Of a DNA stretch of 35,786 nt, positions 15,237-23,876 are shown piece after piece (the stretch's first letter is position 1; every line of letters begins with the position of its first letter). Position numbers and translations under genes: made by a program. The stretch comes from an uncultured Bacteroidales bacterium (GTDB lineage: Bacteria; Bacteroidota; Bacteroidia; Bacteroidales; Bacteroidaceae), in the NCBI GenBank assembly GCA_902798705.1, contig CADBXS010000034.1, forward strand, positions 1 to 35,786, in the 5' to 3' direction. The notes below the pieces were generated by a model. That model was not told the origin of the DNA. It worked only from the letters and a program-made list of their open reading frames with translations, and ran no database searches.

Positions 15237-17123
15237 ATGAAAAAAGAAGAACAGAAGGAAGTGCAACTTCCAGAGAACGCCTTTCGAGAACTGAAGGAAG
15301 GCGAAGTTTACGAACCGATTATGCAACCCAACCAGACCTATCCTGAAGTCAACGGATGGTCTGTCACTTGGGGTATCATCATGGCCATGATTTTCTCGGC
15401 TGCTGCAGCCTATCTCGGATTGAAGGTAGGACAGGTGTTCGAAGCAGCCATTCCTATTGCCATCATCGCTGTGGGTGTGTCCTCGGCTGCTAAGCGCAAC
15501 AAGGCCCTCGGCGAGAACGTCATCATCCAGAGCATTGGTGCCTGTTCGGGTGCCGTGGTGGCAGGAGCCATCTTCACGCTTCCAGCCATCTACATCCTGC
15601 AAGCCAAATATCCAGAGATGTCGGCTTCGTTTATAAAGGTATTCATCAGTTCGTTGCTCGGTGGCATCATCGGCATCCTCTTCCTCATTCCTTTCCGCAA
15701 GTACTTCGTGAAGGAGATGCACGGCAAGTATCCTTTCCCTGAAGCCACTGCCACCACACAGGTGCTCGTCAGTGGCGAGAAAGGCGGAAGCCAGGCAAAG
15801 CCCCTGCTCATAGCTGGCTTAGTAGGTGGACTCTACGACTTCATCGTTGCTACTTTCGGCTGGTGGAACGAGAACTTCACAACTCGCGTTGTTGCTTGGG
15901 GTGAGACACTTGCCGACAAGGCCAAGCTGGTGTTCAAAATCAATACGGGTGCTGCCGTGCTTGGTTTGGGCTACATCATCGGTCTGAAGTACGCCATCAT
16001 CATCTGCCTCGGTTCCCTTTTCGTGTGGTGGATACTCGTTCCTGGCATGGCACTCATCTTCCCCGAAACCATTCTAAACCAGTGGAATCCAGCCATCGAC
16101 ACTCCAGTTGGTGCCATGAGTCCTGAAATGATTTTCACGTCTTACGGCAAGAGCATCGGCATCGGAGGCATTGCCATGGCCGGTATCATCGGCATCATCC
16201 GCTCCTGGGGCATCATCAAGAGTGCCGTAGGACTGGCAGCCAGCGAAATGAAGAACAAAGGCGGTGAGAAGATTGTTGAGAACCGCACGAATCGCGACCT
16301 CTCGATGAAGGTCATTGCCATCGGCACTATCATCACCATCATCGCTACTTTCGTCTTCTTCCACTTCGGCGTGTTCGACGGCAACATCATTCAGGCGCTC
16401 GTCGGCATCCTTCTTGTGGCAGTCATTTCTTTCCTCTTCACCACCGTGGCAGCCAATGCCATCGCTATCGTGGGCTCCAACCCTGTTTCGGGCATGACGC
16501 TCATGACGCTCATCCTGGCCAGTGTTGTGATGGTGGCAGTGGGGCTGAAAGGTCCAAGCGGTATGGTGGCAGCACTCATCATGGGTGGCGTGGTCTGCAC
16601 GGCTCTTTCCATGGCGGGTAGTTTCATCACCGACCTCAAGATTGGTTACTGGCTCGGCACCACACCAGCCAAGCAGGAAACATGGAAGTTCCTCGGTACT
16701 CTCGTTTCAGCAGCAACAGTAGGCGGTGTGATGATTATTCTCAACAAGACCTACGGATTCACCAGTGGACAACTCGCTGCACCACAAGCCAATGCCATGG
16801 CAGCCGTCATCGAACCGCTCATGAACGGTGTGGGAGCTCCTTGGATTCTCTATGCCATTGGTGCTGTTCTTGCCATCGTACTCACGCTCTGTGGTGTTCC
16901 TGCCCTTGCTTTTGCACTCGGCATGTTCATCCCAATGGAACTGAACATTCCGCTTGTTGTGGGTGGTGCTATCAATTGGTACGTTGTCAGTGCCTTGATG
17001 CGCTTCGGTGGTCTCAACTTCATCAACGACGAATGGCTCCAAAACAGCCTCTCTGAAGTGGTTAGCCTCATCGCATATATTCTCCTCATTATCTATTTCG
17101 TCAAGGCCACCAAAGGGAAATGA
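15237..17123 (+). CDS. OPT family oligopeptide transporter
   Basis: 628 residues with about 14-16 membrane helices. The N-terminus (ENAFRELKEGEVYEPIMQP) leads into the first helices and the conserved AYLGLKVGQVFEAAIPIAII segment, then RNKALGENVIIQSIGACSGAVVAGAIFTLPAIYIL, and later KYPFPEATATTQVLVSGEKG. These match the bacterial prokaryotic OPT branch (oligopeptide or metal-siderophore uptake, proton driven). No ATPase or binding protein is needed in this family. Substrate is unknown. The ATG at 15237 follows an A-rich leader with no clear TAnnTTTG box. The TGA stop begins a heptamer array and then a hairpin shared with the convergent envC-like gene. Confidence 0.93.
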   Translation: MKKEEQKEVQLPENAFRELKEGEVYEPIMQPNQTYPEVNGWSVTWGIIMAMIFSAAAAYLGLKVGQVFEAAIPIAIIAVGVSSAAKRNKALGENVIIQSIGACSGAVVAGAIFTLPAIYILQAKYPEMSASFIKVFISSLLGGIIGILFLIPFRKYFVKEMHGKYPFPEATATTQVLVSGEKGGSQAKPLLIAGLVGGLYDFIVATFGWWNENFTTRVVAWGETLADKAKLVFKINTGAAVLGLGYIIGLKYAIIICLGSLFVWWILVPGMALIFPETILNQWNPAIDTPVGAMSPEMIFTSYGKSIGIGGIAMAGIIGIIRSWGIIKSAVGLAASEMKNKGGEKIVENRTNRDLSMKVIAIGTIITIIATFVFFHFGVFDGNIIQALVGILLVAVISFLFTTVAANAIAIVGSNPVSGMTLMTLILASVVMVAVGLKGPSGMVAALIMGGVVCTALSMAGSFITDLKIGYWLGTTPAKQETWKFLGTLVSAATVGGVMIILNKTYGFTSGQLAAPQANAMAAVIEPLMNGVGAPWILYAIGAVLAIVLTLCGVPALAFALGMFIPMELNIPLVVGGAINWYVVSALMRFGGLNFINDEWLQNSLSEVVSLIAYILLIIYFVKATKGK

Positions 17124-17161
17124 AAAATGAAAAATGAAAAGTGAAGAGTGAAGAGTGAAAA
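17120..17161 (+). repeat. heptamer array across the OPT stop codon
   Basis: Six exact 7-nt steps: ATGAAAA three times, GTGAAGA twice, GTGAAAA once. The OPT TGA stop (17121-17123) overlaps the first unit. Confidence 0.85.
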
Positions 17162-17226
17162 ATGTACAAAGAACAAGGTATTCGCTTTACTTACTAAATT
17201 CGTTAAACGTTAAACTTTAAACGAAA

Positions 17227-17275
17227 AAAATGAAGAGTGAAGAATCACTGTAGCGGATTCTTCACTCTTCATTTT
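17227..17275. terminator. 20-bp perfect hairpin between OPT and envC-like genes
   Basis: The left arm (17227-17246) and right arm (17256-17275) are perfectly complementary over 20 bp around a 9-nt loop. Each arm is made of the same ATGAAGA/GTGAAGA heptamers. The right arm ends in ATTTT on the plus strand, and the left arm begins with A7, giving U7 on the minus transcript. It lies 17 bases from the envC-like stop, so it can serve both convergent genes. Confidence 0.85.
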
Positions 17276-17291
17276 CATTCTTCATGATCTT

Positions 17292-18857
17292 TTACCTCAC
17301 CCAACTTTCAGGGTTCAGTCGTTGTGAATTCTGACGGAGCTGGAAATGGAGGACATAGTTGCCGTCTTCGTTCGTACCGACGTTGCCAAGTGCTTGGCGA
17401 GTGGATACTTTTGAGCCTTTGCTGACAGCCACTGACGACAGGCCTGAATAGACGGAGATGTAGGCTCCGTGGCGAATCATCACGATGTACTGACTACCAT
17501 AGAGGAACACTTGCGAAACAACGCCATCGAACACGGCACGAGCCTGTGCACCAGCCTGTCCACGAATGTCGATACCCTTGTTGTCGAGTTGCACGTTTCT
17601 CAGTCCTGCCACATTGTAGGTGCCATAATGGCCTACCACACTATATGAACCTGTGATTGGCATTGGCAGGCGTCCCTTGTTGGAAGCGAAGTTCGACGAC
17701 AACTTGCGGTCGGCATCTGCCTCAGCTATCCAGCTGGCATTGTCCTCAGCAGTTTTCTTTTCATATTCCTTGGCTGCCGCCTTTTCTTCCTTGGTGGCTG
17801 CTTTCAGCGTTGATTCAGTTCGCTTCACTTCTGCCTTGGCGGCTTTCTTCTCTGCCTCGGTCTTGGCCAATCGAGCACGCTCTGCAGCTGCCTTGCGCTC
17901 TGCCTCAGCACGTTCACGCGCAGCCTTTGCCTCTGCCAGTCGTTTTGCTTCAGCAGCAGCCTTCTTCCTCGCAGCCTCTTCACGTCGCTTACGTTCCAGT
18001 TCTGCCTTGCGCTTTGCTTCAGCTATCTCTGCCTGGATGATGCGCTCAATCTGTGCATTCAGTTCCGACTCCTTGCGTTGGTATTCCTTGATTTGCTCCT
18101 GAACAGTGGCAAGGTTCTGATTGAGGAACTGCACCTGCTTCTGACAACTGCCTTTCACCACCTCCAACTGCTTCCGTTTCTCCTCCATTGCCACGCGGTG
18201 GGTTTCGAGCTTGGTCTTGGCCTCCAGCAGTTCGTTTTGCTTTCTGCGCACTTCGGCTTGTTTTTCCTTGATGATTTGTCCTTGTGCACGCTGAAAGGCT
18301 GAATACTCTCTCACATAGCGCATTCGGCGAATCATCTGCTCCAGGTTCTTGGCCGAGAAGATGAACATCAGCTTCTCCTGAACGGTCTTATGTTTTTGCA
18401 AATACACCATGGCCTTGGCATACTTGCTTTTCTTGTCTGCCAATTCCTTTTGCAACTTCACCAATTCATCTTCCAGCACTGCGATTTTATTCTTTAAGTC
18501 CTGAATGTCGGTGCTCAACGAGTCGATGGACTTCTGCTGCTTGCCAATCTGGTTGTCGAGAATCATCACAGAGTCCAAACTGGTCTTAATCGACTTGTTC
18601 AGACGTGCTGCTTGAGCCTGCTTCTCTTTCTTCTGCCGAGCAGCCTCTTGCATCTCCTTCTGCAACTGAGACTTCGACTTCTGTGGCACGGCTGCTTTCT
18701 TCGTTGTAGCAGCCTTGTTGTTCTTTGTGGTCGCAGCTGGAGTTTTCTTCGTCGTTGTGGTGGTTTGCTTTGTCGTGCGACGTTGGTTGCGTGGCTTCTG
18801 AGCAGACAATTCCACCGCCATGAGCAACGACAGCAATATGATGAGATAGCGTTTCAT
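17292..18857 (-). CDS. EnvC-like murein hydrolase activator (degenerate LytM domain)
   Basis: 521 residues: a signal peptide (about 1-19), a Thr/Lys/Ala-rich linker, a long coiled coil (about 65-290) continuing into an Ala/Lys/Arg/Glu-rich helix (to about 385), and a C-terminal M23/LytM-like domain (about 410-521). In active M23 enzymes zinc is bound by HxxxD and HxH. Here the first motif reads NKGID (His replaced by Asn, about 426), the last reads VLHF (first His lost) and YSHL reads YSGL. It should therefore not be a peptidase but an amidase activator, like E. coli EnvC. It is last in the dut-TPR-DUF4292 group; the gap to DUF4292 is 80 bases. Confidence 0.9.
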   Translation of the reverse strand: MKRYLIILLSLLMAVELSAQKPRNQRRTTKQTTTTTKKTPAATTKNNKAATTKKAAVPQKSKSQLQKEMQEAARQKKEKQAQAARLNKSIKTSLDSVMILDNQIGKQQKSIDSLSTDIQDLKNKIAVLEDELVKLQKELADKKSKYAKAMVYLQKHKTVQEKLMFIFSAKNLEQMIRRMRYVREYSAFQRAQGQIIKEKQAEVRRKQNELLEAKTKLETHRVAMEEKRKQLEVVKGSCQKQVQFLNQNLATVQEQIKEYQRKESELNAQIERIIQAEIAEAKRKAELERKRREEAARKKAAAEAKRLAEAKAARERAEAERKAAAERARLAKTEAEKKAAKAEVKRTESTLKAATKEEKAAAKEYEKKTAEDNASWIAEADADRKLSSNFASNKGRLPMPITGSYSVVGHYGTYNVAGLRNVQLDNKGIDIRGQAGAQARAVFDGVVSQVFLYGSQYIVMIRHGAYISVYSGLSSVAVSKGSKVSTRQALGNVGTNEDGNYVLHFQLRQNSQRLNPESWVR

Positions 18858-18937
18858 CTAATATGTAGTTTAGAGTGTTGTGTTGTGCCAATGGGAGCGA
18901 ACGCGGGATGCGTTCTGAGAATCAAGGGGAAAGTGAC

Positions 18938-19828
18938 TTACTTCACCAGCGACTTAAACACCTTGTCGGCATCTGCCTTGGTGTATTTGGATGGGGCTGT
19001 GGTGCGAGTGTTCCACTTCGAATTATTGTCCATCGAACTGAGGGAAAGCGAAAGGCTGGCGTTCTTGTTGCCCATCACAAAGGTCATCACCATCTCAGTT
19101 GGGAACTGAGTCTTTTCGAATTTCTCGAAGTCGGCATAGTCGAAAGAGAACTGAGCCGACTGGTCGTCGTTGCTCGATATGACGGTCTTGTCCAACTGTC
19201 CTGTAGGTTGCTGAGTCTCAAAGCGATAGTTCAGCATCTGGTCCTTGTAGCCGATGTTCACCTTACCCTGATTGTCCTTAGGTTCACTGCCGTCAGTCTT
19301 CGTATAGCTGAAAGCATCAGCGTTTGGCTCATTCGCGCCTGGCTGGAAAATCTCGTTCCAGAAGAGCGACTGAAGCGTGTTGAAATCCACGTTTGCCCTC
19401 TTCAGAAATGACACTTCCTCGTAAGGCACATCGAAATACTGCTTATTGAAACGGTCGATGACCAACACATGGTCTTTCGTGAATTCCATCTTTCCCACTT
19501 CGGCGATTCCCACGATAGGATCCACCAGGGAAATCTGAATCACGTCGTCCTTCTTCATCTTCAGACTTCCACTCGTGCTAATCGACTTGCCGTTCATCTG
19601 GATGGTCACCTTCAGTTTGGCGGTCAGGTTCTCTTCCTTCGTCTGGTTTTCTTTCACCATCTTGAAATAGTTGGCGGAAGAGAATGCGCTTGTAGCATAC
19701 GTCGTGTTGTTCAGTGTTGTCACGTTTGTGTTCACATTGCCTTTCTCTGCCGATTTCGTTGAACGGCACGAAGAAAACGTCATAGTCATCAACAAAATCA
19801 GTCCTAATAATCCTGCAATCTTTTTCAT
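18938..19828 (-). CDS. DUF4292 lipoprotein
   Basis: 296 residues with a lipoprotein signal: a hydrophobic stretch, then FSSC with the lipidated Cys at about 21. The rest is beta-rich with alternating strands (ENLTAKLKVTIQMNGKSISTSGSLKMKKDDVIQISLVDP), the pattern of LolA/LolB-like folds described for DUF4292. A role in carrying or anchoring lipoproteins at the outer membrane is a family-level suggestion only. Its ATG overlaps the TGA of the TPR gene by ATGA (19825-19828), so the two are probably translationally coupled. Confidence 0.88.
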   Translation of the reverse strand: MKKIAGLLGLILLMTMTFSSCRSTKSAEKGNVNTNVTTLNNTTYATSAFSSANYFKMVKENQTKEENLTAKLKVTIQMNGKSISTSGSLKMKKDDVIQISLVDPIVGIAEVGKMEFTKDHVLVIDRFNKQYFDVPYEEVSFLKRANVDFNTLQSLFWNEIFQPGANEPNADAFSYTKTDGSEPKDNQGKVNIGYKDQMLNYRFETQQPTGQLDKTVISSNDDQSAQFSFDYADFEKFEKTQFPTEMVMTFVMGNKNASLSLSLSSMDNNSKWNTRTTAPSKYTKADADKVFKSLVK

Positions 19829-21618
19829 TTATAGTCTATGTATTTTTTCTTTCTAATTTTGTCGTCAATCGTAGCGGAGTCAGTGCCCAACTGCTTGGCT
19901 TGGTTCCACAGTTCGAGCGCACGTTCCGTTTGCCCACATTTCATGTAGATGTCGCCAGCGTGCTCCACGAGGTTGGCATCCTCAGCCGAAACGGAATCGC
20001 CCAGCAGCACCAGCACTGAATCGATGGTCACGCGAGCTTCGTCGTAGCGTTTCTGCTGGAAGAGAATCCATGCATAGGTGTCGAGATAAGTGGGGTTGTT
20101 CCCCTCTTTCTCCAGCGACCGCTTCGACATTTCCTCGGCTCTTGCCAAATCCTTCTTCTGCAAGGAGAGGTAGTAGGCATAGTTGTTCAGCACCAGCGCA
20201 TCGTCGGGACGATAAAGCAGACAGGAGTCGTAGTTCTCGTAAGCCTTCTTGTCGTTGCCCAACATGTGGTAAAGGTCGCCACTCACTGCATACATATTGG
20301 TAATGAGCGAGAGGTTGCTCTTGTCGGTCACCTTCCTCAGTCCCTTCTGCATGGATTCCACCGCTTCCTTATTCTTCTTCAACTGATAGTAGCCGATGCC
20401 CAAATAATAGTAATAGACGGGGTCGGATGTATTGTAATCAACGGCCGTCTTGCAGAGACGAACGATTTCCATGGTGTCGTTGTCCTCAATGGCATACGAG
20501 AGCAACTGGTTGCGAGCCAATTCCTGTTCGGGGTCGATGTCCAGCATCTGCAACAGCACGGGTTTCACGGATTCCTTCGGTGCGTCGCGAGTAATCATGT
20601 AACGGGCACAGAGTTCTGCCACGCGCGTGTCCTTCTGCGGATAGGTAAGCAGTTTGCGTAGCAATGGCAGCACCTGCGAGGTGTCGGTGTTCTGCTGAAC
20701 GCTCTGGTAGCAGATGCCCTGCAAGAAACGCACACGGGTGTCGTCGTCCAACTGCTCATTCACGATAAGTCGTTCCATAGCCTCCTGATAGAGCGAATCC
20801 TCGTCCCTCATCTGGTAGTAATTGGCAATGGAAAGCTGGAGCGACAGGTTGTCGGGATGTTCCTTCTCGATTTCCTTATACACAGCGTAAGCTTTGTCGT
20901 ACTTACCATTGTCGACATAGAGGTCGCCAATCAGTACTCGGTAACGCACGTCGTTTGGGTATTCCTCTGCCAGTTCGGTCATTTCCTCGAAGGCCTTCTT
21001 CTCGTCCTTCATCTGCACATAGTTGCGGAACTTCTGCATGGAGAGTTCCTCGCTCTTTCCCTCAAGGAGTTCCACGCGGTCGAGTGTTTTCACCACGTTG
21101 GCATAATCCTGCTTCTTGTTATACATCTCGCCCAACATCCACAGCACCTCTGTCTTGCGAGGAAACTGTTTCGACAGGCGTTCGAGTTCGGCAATGGCAT
21201 CCTCGTCGCGGTTCTTGTTGGCATAGAGCGTGACGAGTGCTTGGCGCACCCAGTAGTTATCTGCATCTTGTCGCGATGCCTCTTCCAGCAAATCGACAGA
21301 AGCGGAATCGTTATGGAGGAAATACTCGTAGTTCGACAATTTATAGTAGGCACCCACCAACTGCGAATCGAGGGCTAAGGCATGATGAAACAAGTCGTAT
21401 GCCTCGGCGTGCTTCTCTTGATGAAACATCCTGAGTCCTTCCATGAAGAAAGCATACGCCTTCTCCTTGGCTGTTTCCGCTTGCAAGTTCGTTCCATCCT
21501 GCACATCCGTCACCGACTGCACATCACTTTTTTGCTGCGCACCACCCTTCTTCTGAGCCATCATACCAACAGCCCACAAGAGTAATGCTACCGCAAATAT
21601 ATATCGCTTTAACGTCAT
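19825..21618 (-). CDS. secreted tetratricopeptide repeat protein
   Basis: 597 residues with a signal peptide ending near MAQKKGG. Helical repeats cover most of the rest; clear TPR units include the region with EAYDLFHHALALDSQLVGAY (about residue 60), DAIAELERLSKQFPRKTEVLW, the KAYAVYKEIEKEHPDNLSLQ unit and KAYENYDSCLLYRPDDALVL. Bacteroidetes keep this gene next to dut and the DUF4292/EnvC genes. TPR proteins are scaffolds; an outer-membrane assembly or secretion function is possible but not shown. It follows dut by 61 bases and overlaps DUF4292 by four. Confidence 0.9.
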   Translation of the reverse strand: MTLKRYIFAVALLLWAVGMMAQKKGGAQQKSDVQSVTDVQDGTNLQAETAKEKAYAFFMEGLRMFHQEKHAEAYDLFHHALALDSQLVGAYYKLSNYEYFLHNDSASVDLLEEASRQDADNYWVRQALVTLYANKNRDEDAIAELERLSKQFPRKTEVLWMLGEMYNKKQDYANVVKTLDRVELLEGKSEELSMQKFRNYVQMKDEKKAFEEMTELAEEYPNDVRYRVLIGDLYVDNGKYDKAYAVYKEIEKEHPDNLSLQLSIANYYQMRDEDSLYQEAMERLIVNEQLDDDTRVRFLQGICYQSVQQNTDTSQVLPLLRKLLTYPQKDTRVAELCARYMITRDAPKESVKPVLLQMLDIDPEQELARNQLLSYAIEDNDTMEIVRLCKTAVDYNTSDPVYYYYLGIGYYQLKKNKEAVESMQKGLRKVTDKSNLSLITNMYAVSGDLYHMLGNDKKAYENYDSCLLYRPDDALVLNNYAYYLSLQKKDLARAEEMSKRSLEKEGNNPTYLDTYAWILFQQKRYDEARVTIDSVLVLLGDSVSAEDANLVEHAGDIYMKCGQTERALELWNQAKQLGTDSATIDDKIRKKKYIDYK

Positions 21619-21679
21619 AATCGATTGATTTTTTCAACATCTACTCTCCTCACATTCAGGAAGAGAAAGGAGGTGGAAC

Positions 21680-22111
21680 CTATTTTCCCGTATGCCCAAA
21701 ACCTCCTGCACCACGTTCGGTTTCGTCGAGCACTTCCACTTCGTTCCATTCCACCTGTTCATGCTTCGACACCACCATCTGCGCAATGCGCTCACCATCG
21801 TTCACAATGAATTCTTCCGAACTCAGGTTCACCAGCACCACACACACCTCTCCACGATAGTCTGCATCGATGGTTCCAGGCGTGTTCAGCACAGTAACCC
21901 CCTTCTTGATAGCCAATCCACTGCGAGGACGCACCTGTGCCTCATAGCCCTTTGGCAAAGCCATAAACAGTCCAGTTGGCACCAGGCAACGCTCCAGGGG
22001 TTTCAACGCTATAGGAGCATCGAGATTGGCTCTCAAATCCATTCCCGCAGACTGTTCTGTCTCATATTTTGGTAGTTCGTGTTTCGAACGATTGATAATC
22101 TTAACTTGCAT
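21680..22111 (-). CDS. dut: deoxyuridine 5'-triphosphate nucleotidohydrolase
   Basis: 143 residues from the ATG at 22109-22111 ([18 protein letters not shown]); a reading frame extending to 22153 has no better start. The five trimeric dUTPase motifs are present: AGMDLRAN (1), [10 protein letters not shown] (2), [17 protein letters not shown] (3, catalytic Asp in DADY), RIAQMVV (4) and [11 protein letters not shown] (5, C-terminal arm). It hydrolyses dUTP to dUMP and pyrophosphate, keeping uracil out of DNA and supplying dTMP synthesis. It is first gene of the dut-TPR-DUF4292-envC group and diverges from dgt. Confidence 0.97.
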   Translation of the reverse strand: MQVKIINRSKHELPKYETEQSAGMDLRANLDAPIALKPLERCLVPTGLFMALPKGYEAQVRPRSGLAIKKGVTVLNTPGTIDADYRGEVCVVLVNLSSEEFIVNDGERIAQMVVSKHEQVEWNEVEVLDETERGAGGFGHTGK

Positions 22112-22199
22112 GATAGAAATAAAGATTGTAGAATGATAATCAGCGATAGGCAATTAAGAATGAATACACACTCCATCCTATACATGATGAAATAACTTG

Positions 22200-22207
22200 C
22201 AAAATTA
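22200..22207 (-). promoter_or_regulatory. -7 box of the dut operon
   Basis: Minus-strand TAATTTTG fits TAnnTTTG. The distance to the dut ATG is 89 bases, so a leader of about 80 nt is predicted. Confidence 0.55.
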
Positions 22208-22261
22208 CGCATTTTCAATGATTTTTCCGCCTTTTTCGTCTTCGAATTGCAAAACTTAATG

Positions 22262-22269
22262 TAAATTTG
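22262..22269 (+). promoter_or_regulatory. -7 box of dgt
   Basis: TAAATTTG fits TAnnTTTG, 79 bases before the dgt ATG. The predicted leader of about 70 nt contains a GC-rich hairpin. Confidence 0.6.
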
Positions 22270-22305
22270 CATTTCTTAAAACAATTCACACTCCATTCTT
22301 TGTAT

Positions 22306-22324
22306 GCTTCGGTTTTGCCGAAGC
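22306..22324 (+). promoter_or_regulatory. hairpin in the dgt leader
   Basis: GCTTCGG (22306-22312) pairs with CCGAAGC (22318-22324) around a 5-nt loop, and CTTTCTTC follows. ATGAAGA-type heptamers on the other strand (22328-22345) fill the space to the ATG. It may be an attenuator or mRNA stabiliser. Confidence 0.45.
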
Positions 22325-22347
22325 CTTTCTTCATTCTTCATTTTCTT

Positions 22348-23667
22348 ATGAACTGGCAACAACTCATTTCCAACAAACGCCTCGGACAAGAACATCTGCA
22401 CATTGAGCGCAAGGACGACCGCACAGAATTTAAGCGCGACCACGACCGTCTCATCTTCTCGGCTCCCTTCCGCCGACTCCAGAACAAGACACAGGTGTTT
22501 CCCCTCCCCGGCAGCATCTTTGTGCACAACCGACTGACGCACTCGCTCGAAGTGTCCAGCGTGGGACGGTCGTTGGGTGACGACGTGTCGATTCGCCTCC
22601 TTCAACTGCATCCCGAACTCGCCTCATCCCACATCAGCGAGTGCGGAGCCATCGTCAGTGCAGCTTGTCTGGCGCACGACATGGGCAATCCGCCTTTCGG
22701 ACATAGCGGAGAACGAGCCATTGCCACGTATTTCAGTGAGGGAGAAGGACAAAAGTATCGCTCGATGATGACCGATGAGGAATGGAACGACATCATCCAC
22801 TTCGACGGCAACGCCAACGCCTTTCGCCTGCTCGTTCATCAGTTCAAGGGACGTCGTCCAGGCGGGTTCGTCCTCACCTACTCCACCCTTGCCTCCATCG
22901 TGAAGTATCCTTACCCTGCCACGCTGGCTGGCAAGAAGCAGAAGTTCGGTTTCTTCTGCACGGAAATGGAAACCTACCAAACCATCGCCAAGGAATTGGG
23001 CATCACCCAACATGCCGACGGTTCCTTCGCCCGCTATCCATTGGTCTATCTTGTGGAAGCAGCCGACGACATCTGCTACGAAATCATGGACATCGAGGAT
23101 GCCCACAAACTCAAGATTCTCAGCACAAAAGAAACCACAGACATCCTCCTGCAGTTCTGCGACCCAGCACGAAGAGAGCACATCCTCAGCGTTCTCAACA
23201 GCGTCGATGATGCCAACGAGCGCATCGTCTATCTCCGTTCCTGCGCCATTGGCGAACTGGAGCGCGAATGCGTCAGCACCTTCGTCCAGAACGAACAAGC
23301 CATCCTCAACGGCACATTCCAAGGTTCCTTAGTGAAGAACCTCTGTCCTCGTCTGCGCGAAGCATACGCCAACAGTGCCGAAATTTCCGCACGACGCATC
23401 TATCGCTACAAGGACGTTGTCGATATAGAACTGGCTGGTTATCGCATCATCTACACCCTCATCGACCTCTTCACCGAAGCCGCCATGCATCCCGACCGCG
23501 CCTACTCCCAACTGCTGCTCAACCGCATCAGCCAGCAGTACGAAGTGGATGCCCCCGATGCCTACCATCGCATCATGGCTATCCTCGACTACATCAGCGG
23601 CATGACCGACGTCTTCGCCCTCGACCTCTACCGCAAAATCAATGGCGAAAGCCTGCCAATGATTTAA
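22348..23667 (+). CDS. dgt: deoxyguanosinetriphosphate triphosphohydrolase, HD family
   Basis: 439 residues from the ATG at 22348 (MNWQQLISNKRLG). Upstream in-frame codons to 22267 run through the leader hairpin and -7 box, so they are not used. HD-domain metal ligands are visible: H65 in NRLTHSLEV, H110-D111 in CLAHDMGNPPFGHSGE and a later Asp in VEAADDICYEIMDIED. The FSAPFRRLQNKTQVFP segment is characteristic of dGTPases. It cleaves dGTP to deoxyguanosine and triphosphate, lowering dNTP pools. It lies back to back with dut, another dNTP enzyme. The gap of 485 bases to the next gene holds only repeats. Confidence 0.96.
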   Translation: MNWQQLISNKRLGQEHLHIERKDDRTEFKRDHDRLIFSAPFRRLQNKTQVFPLPGSIFVHNRLTHSLEVSSVGRSLGDDVSIRLLQLHPELASSHISECGAIVSAACLAHDMGNPPFGHSGERAIATYFSEGEGQKYRSMMTDEEWNDIIHFDGNANAFRLLVHQFKGRRPGGFVLTYSTLASIVKYPYPATLAGKKQKFGFFCTEMETYQTIAKELGITQHADGSFARYPLVYLVEAADDICYEIMDIEDAHKLKILSTKETTDILLQFCDPARREHILSVLNSVDDANERIVYLRSCAIGELERECVSTFVQNEQAILNGTFQGSLVKNLCPRLREAYANSAEISARRIYRYKDVVDIELAGYRIIYTLIDLFTEAAMHPDRAYSQLLLNRISQQYEVDAPDAYHRIMAILDYISGMTDVFALDLYRKINGESLPMI

Positions 23668-23696
23668 GAATCCAATTTGTAACCATCATAGTGTCA

Positions 23697-23715
23697 AATA
23701 TCGGAAAACGATATT
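23697..23715 (+). terminator. weak hairpin after dgt
   Basis: AATATCG (23697-23703) pairs with CGATATT (23709-23715) around GAAAA, followed by AAAAC rather than a T-run. The stem is A/T rich, so termination is uncertain. Confidence 0.35.
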
Positions 23716-23769
23716 AAAACTCCCTTTCTCCTTCACTCCTTAGAAATAATCTCTACGGGAGGAAAGGAG

Positions 23770-23862
23770 CGAATCGCTATTGGGGATAGGCTGAAGCGAA
23801 TTTGGGGATTGACTGAACCGAATTAGGGGATTGGCTGAAGCGAATTTGGGGATTGACTGAAG
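23770..23862 (+). repeat. 22-bp tandem repeat, four units
   Basis: The units begin with CGAAT and contain GGGGATTGACTGAAG or close variants. The last three are 22 bases each (23797, 23819, 23841); the first (23770-23796) has five extra bases. The array lies directly upstream of the copy-A core repeat. Confidence 0.88.
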
Positions 23863-23876
23863 CGTTTCTTTGATTT

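Noticed and set aside
22267-22347. 27-residue N-terminal extension of dgt
   Set aside because: It covers the -7 box and leader hairpin; family similarity begins at MNWQQLISNKRLG.
23770-23862. CRISPR array
   Set aside because: 22-bp units follow each other without unique spacers.
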